Source of the DNA: Flavihumibacter petaseus NBRC 106054 | GTDB lineage: Bacteria; Bacteroidota; Bacteroidia; Chitinophagales; Chitinophagaceae | NCBI RefSeq assembly: GCF_000974785.1 | Contig: NZ_BBWV01000002.1 | Coordinates: 620,001 to 684,000 of the forward strand | Length of the DNA: 64,000 bases | Direction of reading: 5' to 3' | Shown: piece by piece, positions 60,194-64,000 of the stretch | Layout: every line of letters begins with the position of its first letter | Numbering within the stretch: position 1 is the first letter of the stretch | The notes under the pieces: model-generated | What the model was told of the DNA's origin: nothing | What the model saw: the letters and a program-made list of their open reading frames with translations, nothing else | Databases searched by the model: none | Translations under genes and position numbers: made by a program

Positions 60194-60208
60194 ATTAAAA
60201 CAGGCGAA

Positions 60209-61621
60209 TTGAAAAGGATTCAGATCGAAACGACAGTCAAACAAATGCTCGCGGATGTGTATACACCGGTCGGCATTTACCTCCGGTTAAGGGACCGGTT
60301 CCGGGATACCGTACTCCTGGAAAGCACCGATCATCACGCTGCCGACAACAGTTGGTCTTTCATTGGCATCAATGCCATTGCCGGGATGGAAATCACTTCC
60401 ATGCATGCCATCGAATACAAATTTCCGGGACTTCCGCCGGAAAAAGCAGGGATCAGTGATCCTGCTGGCGTGCCCGATCAGCTCTGGAGTTTTATGCAAC
60501 GTTTCGAAATGGTACCCGGTGCTCCGAAAGAAGCAAGGTATGCCCAGGGACTCTATGGTTATACCAGTTATGATGCCGTACAGTTTTTTGATACGATACA
60601 ATTCAACGACAGGAAACCAACGTCAGGCATTCCCCTGATGCGGTACCGCCTGTACCAGTACGTGATCGCTATCAATCATTTTAAAGACGAACTGTTTCTC
60701 TGCGAAAACAGGATTAAAGGAATAGAATCAGAAGTTGCCGTGGTGGAATCATTGATCCGCAGCAAAGACGTGCCGGTATTTCCTTTCCGGATCAAGGGAG
60801 AGGAGCAGAGTAATATGGCACCTGAAGCCTATGAGGAGATGGTGCGCAAAGGTATCGCCAGCTGTTACCGGGGAGATGTTTTCCAGATTGTATTGAGCCG
60901 GCGTTTTCAGCAACAGTTCATCGGTGATGAATTCAATGTGTATCGTGCATTGAGGAATATCAACCCTTCACCTTACCTGTTTTACTTTGACTATGGAGAT
61001 TACCGCCTGCTGGGATCCTCTCCGGAGGCACAACTGATCATCAGCAAGGGAAAGGCAGTAGTGCACCCGATCGCCGGCACTTACAGGAGAAGTGGTGATG
61101 ACGATATTGATCGCGCAGAAACGGAGAAGCTCCTGATGGATGCCAAGGAAAATGCGGAACACGTGATGCTGGTTGATCTCGCCAGGAATGATCTCAGCCG
61201 GCTGTGCACGGAAGTGGCTGTGGCGCAATACCGCCAGGTACAGTATTTCAGTCACGTGATTCACCTCGTTAGTGAAGTGACGGGTAAAGTGCCTGATCAG
61301 ACGAATCCTTTCCTGCTGGTGGCCAAGACTTTCCCTGCAGGTACGTTAAGCGGGGCGCCCAAGATCCGCGCCATGCAACTGATCGATTCCTTTGAGCCTA
61401 CTGCACGATCTTATTATGGCGGCGCCATCGGCTTTATGGGATTTGATGGTGCCTGCAACCACGCCATCATGATCCGCACCTTTCTCAGTCAGCATAATGT
61501 GCTGACCTACCAGGCCGGTGCCGGTGTGGTGGCTGCCAGCAAACCTGCGGCTGAACTGGCGGAGGTCAACAACAAACTCGGTGCCCTGAAAAAGGCGCTT
61601 GAACTTGCACAAACGATTTAA
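60209..61621 (+). CDS. trpE: Anthranilate synthase component I
   Basis: A 470-residue chorismate-using enzyme starting with a TTG. The start fits the family N-terminus (MKRIQIETTVKQMLADVYTPVGIYLRLRD); the next ATG at 60245 would cut that off. Motifs are SPYLFYFDYGDYRLLGSSPEA, HPIAGTYRRSG, MLVDLARNDLSRL, FPAGTLSGAPKIRAMQLI and YYGGAIGFM. It makes anthranilate with trpG, the first step of tryptophan synthesis. Confidence 0.97.
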   Translation: MKRIQIETTVKQMLADVYTPVGIYLRLRDRFRDTVLLESTDHHAADNSWSFIGINAIAGMEITSMHAIEYKFPGLPPEKAGISDPAGVPDQLWSFMQRFEMVPGAPKEARYAQGLYGYTSYDAVQFFDTIQFNDRKPTSGIPLMRYRLYQYVIAINHFKDELFLCENRIKGIESEVAVVESLIRSKDVPVFPFRIKGEEQSNMAPEAYEEMVRKGIASCYRGDVFQIVLSRRFQQQFIGDEFNVYRALRNINPSPYLFYFDYGDYRLLGSSPEAQLIISKGKAVVHPIAGTYRRSGDDDIDRAETEKLLMDAKENAEHVMLVDLARNDLSRLCTEVAVAQYRQVQYFSHVIHLVSEVTGKVPDQTNPFLLVAKTFPAGTLSGAPKIRAMQLIDSFEPTARSYYGGAIGFMGFDGACNHAIMIRTFLSQHNVLTYQAGAGVVAASKPAAELAEVNNKLGALKKALELAQTI

Positions 61622-61630
61622 TAAAGAAGC

Positions 61631-62215
61631 ATGCGCATCCTTGTATTTGATAATTACGATTCATTCACCTATAACCTGGTGCATCTCGTGGAGAAGATCA
61701 CCGGATCTTCAGTAGAGGTTTTCCGCAACGATGCCATTCCCATGGAAGCTGTTGCCGCCTACGACAAGATCATTCTTTCTCCCGGTCCCGGAATTCCGGA
61801 GGAAGCCGGTTTGTTGCTGCCGCTTATCAAAACCTATGGTGCTTCCAAATCCATACTCGGTGTCTGCCTGGGTCATCAGGCCATCGGTGAGGCTTTTGGC
61901 GGAACACTTGCCAATCTCGACGAGGTATACCACGGCATTGCAACGCCGGTAACGGTGAATAACAAACGAAAAATAACCAGTAATGACGTGTTTCGGGGCC
62001 TGCCTGAGACCTTTGATGTGGGCCGCTACCACTCCTGGGTGGTGAAAGAAGATGGATTTCCCGGAGTACTCGAAGTAACAGCAAGAGATGCCTCGGGTAT
62101 GATCATGGGACTTCGCCACCGCGAATATGATGTACAGGGCGTACAGTTCCATCCGGAAAGTGTATTAACGCCCAATGGTGAAAAAATGCTTCGCAACTGG
62201 TTACAAATCAACTGA
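61631..62215 (+). CDS. trpG: Anthranilate synthase component II (glutamine amidotransferase)
   Basis: A 194-residue class I amidotransferase giving ammonia to TrpE. The nucleophile is in LGVCLGHQAIGE and the His/Glu pair in VQFHPESVLT, with the N-terminal VFDNYDSFTYNLVHLVE. The spacing to trpE is 9 bp and to trpD 5 bp. TrpG alone may also serve folate synthesis (PabA role) in such organisms. Confidence 0.97.
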   Translation: MRILVFDNYDSFTYNLVHLVEKITGSSVEVFRNDAIPMEAVAAYDKIILSPGPGIPEEAGLLLPLIKTYGASKSILGVCLGHQAIGEAFGGTLANLDEVYHGIATPVTVNNKRKITSNDVFRGLPETFDVGRYHSWVVKEDGFPGVLEVTARDASGMIMGLRHREYDVQGVQFHPESVLTPNGEKMLRNWLQIN

Positions 62216-62220
62216 ACGAC

Positions 62221-63213
62221 ATGAAAAAAATTCTTCTGCACCTTTTTGAGCACAAAACGCTGAGCCGTCAAATGGCCCGCGACGTGCTGCTGCAGATCGG
62301 TAAGGGTGTATATAATGAACATGAAATCACCGCTTTCATGACGGTATTCCTGATGCGGAGCGTAACGATCGAAGAATTGCAGGGATTCCGCGATGCGCTC
62401 CTGGAGCTCTGTGTTCCCGTGAGCTTTAACGGTCACGCCGTAATGGACATTGTCGGAACCGGCGGTGATGGCAAGAATACCTTTAATATCAGCACCCTGG
62501 CCTGCTTTATTGTGGCCGGTGCGGGACATAAAGTAGCCAAGCACGGCAACTATGGTGCTTCGTCCGTGAGCGGATCGTCGAACGTGATGGAACAGCTCGG
62601 ATACAAATTCAAGAACAGCACGGATGCCCTGAACCGTGAACTCGATGAGGCAAATATCTGTTTCCTGCATGCACCCCTGTTTCACCCTGCCTTAAAAGTA
62701 GTAGCGCCCATCCGGCGTAACCTGGGGATGCGCACTTTTTTCAATATGCTGGGGCCATTGGTCAATCCTGCTTCGCCGGCATTCCAGTTGGTAGGCGTGT
62801 ACAGCCTCGAAATGGGCAGGATCTACAATTACCTCCTGCAGCAAACAGGAAAGGATTTTACCATCATTCACGGCATAGACGGTTATGATGAGATCTCGCT
62901 TACCAACGACACAAAAGTGTTCACGCAGGCGGGGGAAAAGATTTACACACCCGAAACGCTGGGCAAGCGGCTTGTTCAGGCTTCAGATATCTATGGCGGA
63001 CAAACCGTAGAGGAAGCAGCGAAACTGTTCCGACAGATCCTGGATGGAAATGGCAGCTGGGCGCAGAATGCAGTGGTGCTGGCCAATGCCGCCATGGCGC
63101 TGTATGGCACCGGGCAGTTCAATAATTATGACACTGCCTATGCCGAAGCTGTGGAGAGCCTGGAAAGTGGAAAAGCAAAGCGGTCACTGGAAGCACTGGT
63201 GGCGTTACAATAA
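62221..63213 (+). CDS. trpD: Anthranilate phosphoribosyltransferase
   Basis: A 330-residue enzyme joining anthranilate to PRPP. Signature segments are DIVGTGGDGKNTFNISTLACFIVAGAGHKVAKHGNYGASS, with the PRPP-binding GTGGDG, and the later LGPLVNPASP and IHGIDGYDEISLT. Length and order are normal. Confidence 0.97.
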   Translation: MKKILLHLFEHKTLSRQMARDVLLQIGKGVYNEHEITAFMTVFLMRSVTIEELQGFRDALLELCVPVSFNGHAVMDIVGTGGDGKNTFNISTLACFIVAGAGHKVAKHGNYGASSVSGSSNVMEQLGYKFKNSTDALNRELDEANICFLHAPLFHPALKVVAPIRRNLGMRTFFNMLGPLVNPASPAFQLVGVYSLEMGRIYNYLLQQTGKDFTIIHGIDGYDEISLTNDTKVFTQAGEKIYTPETLGKRLVQASDIYGGQTVEEAAKLFRQILDGNGSWAQNAVVLANAAMALYGTGQFNNYDTAYAEAVESLESGKAKRSLEALVALQ

Positions 63214-63233
63214 AAAATTATTTTGCAGGCAGA

Positions 63234-64000
63234 ATGAATATTTTAGATCAGATCATCGCAAGGAAACGGGAGGAAGTAGCTTACCGGAAAAAACACCAGC
63301 CGGTGGAACGTTTGCGGGACCAGGGGAGTTTTCACCGGTCCGTTTATTCCCTGGGTGTATTTCTGCAGGACAAGGCCTATACCGGTATCATTGCAGAATT
63401 CAAGCGGCGATCCCCATCCAAAGGGGTGATCAATGCTGAAGCGTCAGTAGAAGATGTAACCCGTGCATATGCCGGTAATGGCGCCAGTGCAATTTCAGTG
63501 CTGACTGACAGGGATTTTTTTGGCGGATCCACCGCTGATCTCGAAGCAGCCCGGTTTAACCAGGTTCCCCTGTTGCGCAAGGACTTTATTATCGATCCCT
63601 ATCAGCTGACGGAAGCCAGGGCCATGGGGGCAGATGTCATCCTGCTGATTGCCGCCTGTCTCTCTCCCGTGCAGGTAAAGGACCTGGCAGCTGAAGCGCT
63701 GTCACTCGGACTGGAAGTGCTGCTGGAGTTACATGACGAACAGGAACTGGAACATGTTTGTAAAGAGACGGCCATTATTGGCATCAACAACCGCGACCTG
63801 AAAACTTTTACGGTCGATATCGACAGAAGCCTCCGGATGGCGGCACAGTTACCGGTGGATAAGCTGAAAGTGGCGGAGAGCGGCATCGATAAGGTAGAGA
63901 ATGTGATGAAATTCCGGGAACATGGTTTCCAGGGATTCCTGATCGGCGAACAATTCATGAAGGCGGATGATCCCGCCAGGGCATTTCAGCAGTTTGTGAT
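63234..64000 (+). CDS. trpC: Indole-3-glycerol-phosphate synthase (3' end beyond window)
   Basis: The first 255 residues of this TIM-barrel enzyme are present. Motifs are ILDQIIARKREEVAYRK, the catalytic TGIIAEFKRRSPSKGVI, LTDRDFFGGS, LLRKDFIIDPYQL and IIGINNRDLKTF, with VAESGID near the end. The normal length is about 265, so only a few codons are missing. It starts 20 bp after trpD. Confidence 0.97.
   Translation, partial: MNILDQIIARKREEVAYRKKHQPVERLRDQGSFHRSVYSLGVFLQDKAYTGIIAEFKRRSPSKGVINAEASVEDVTRAYAGNGASAISVLTDRDFFGGSTADLEAARFNQVPLLRKDFIIDPYQLTEARAMGADVILLIAACLSPVQVKDLAAEALSLGLEVLLELHDEQELEHVCKETAIIGINNRDLKTFTVDIDRSLRMAAQLPVDKLKVAESGIDKVENVMKFREHGFQGFLIGEQFMKADDPARAFQQFV

Noticed and set aside
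1-64000. tRNA, rRNA, insertion sequence, prophage or CRISPR loci
   Set aside because: Reading all intergenic stretches, none of which exceeds about 200 bp, showed no such element; the only structural RNA seen is the SRP RNA.

Overview
The window reads as chromosomal DNA from a Bacteroidota bacterium, most likely of the Chitinophagaceae (inference). Evidence: promoters of the TTTG-N(19-22)-TAnnTTTG type, a FecI/FecR/STN/TonB-receptor regulatory locus, a type IX secretion plug protein, a TamL-like lipoprotein, Porin_10 and FadL-type outer membrane proteins, a YpdA-type reductase, the eukaryal/archaeal-type ProS, and a fused Bacteroidota-style HisB. Genes are dense. No intergenic gap exceeds about 200 bp, and several convergent pairs abut or overlap. 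I saw no insertion sequence, prophage, CRISPR array, rRNA or tRNA gene.

Layout. 1-6.8 kb: end of a sulfatase-like protein, bioB, lon (minus strand), purine nucleoside phosphorylase and a porin. 6.8-9.6 kb: a tight five-gene operon of exported cysteine-rich, HMA, thioredoxin-like and outer membrane proteins that looks like a heavy-metal (probably copper) handling module. 9.6-13.4 kb: an unknown exported protein, then gluconate kinase and gluconate permease. 13.4-21.9 kb (minus): a matrixin-like lipoprotein protease, YpdA, and an ECF sigma - FecR - STN/LA_2272 protein - TonB receptor - GIN-domain locus. 21.9-25.0 kb (minus): DUF1415, Pr6Pr, a stand-alone I9-like propeptide next to a subtilase with no export signal, and a low-affinity iron permease. 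25.2-31.8 kb: a DUF892 gene with an in-frame stop before its conserved tail, then metabolic enzymes (amidohydrolase, sugar isomerase, hydroxyacid dehydrogenase, PQQ-type dehydrogenase, sucC). 31.9-45.6 kb: a degenerate YrdC-domain protein, GT9, CCA-adding enzyme, miaA, GH1, FadL, proS, YjgN, M48 protease and truB. 45.6-53.5 kb: tamL, a TrmH methyltransferase, an ABC permease, the T9SS plug protein, the SRP RNA, transaldolase and Sua5.

53.5-64 kb holds a histidine operon (hisG-hisD-hisC-[PQQ-type dehydrogenase-cytochrome c]-hisB) and a tryptophan operon (trpE-G-D-C, cut by the window end). Each is preceded by a promoter, a tiny leader ORF rich in the relevant codon (five His codons in one, three Trp codons in the other) and an intrinsic terminator. 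In both, a copy of the terminator's 3' arm lies across the last codons or stop codon of the leader ORF. This gives a simple two-state attenuator driven by ribosome position. It is the clearest regulatory system in the window.

Several genes have a -7 box ending only 3-8 nt before the start codon. The SRP RNA, whose 5' end can be placed from its structure, fixes the transcription start at about 3-5 nt past such a box, so these genes are probably transcribed with no or almost no 5' leader.
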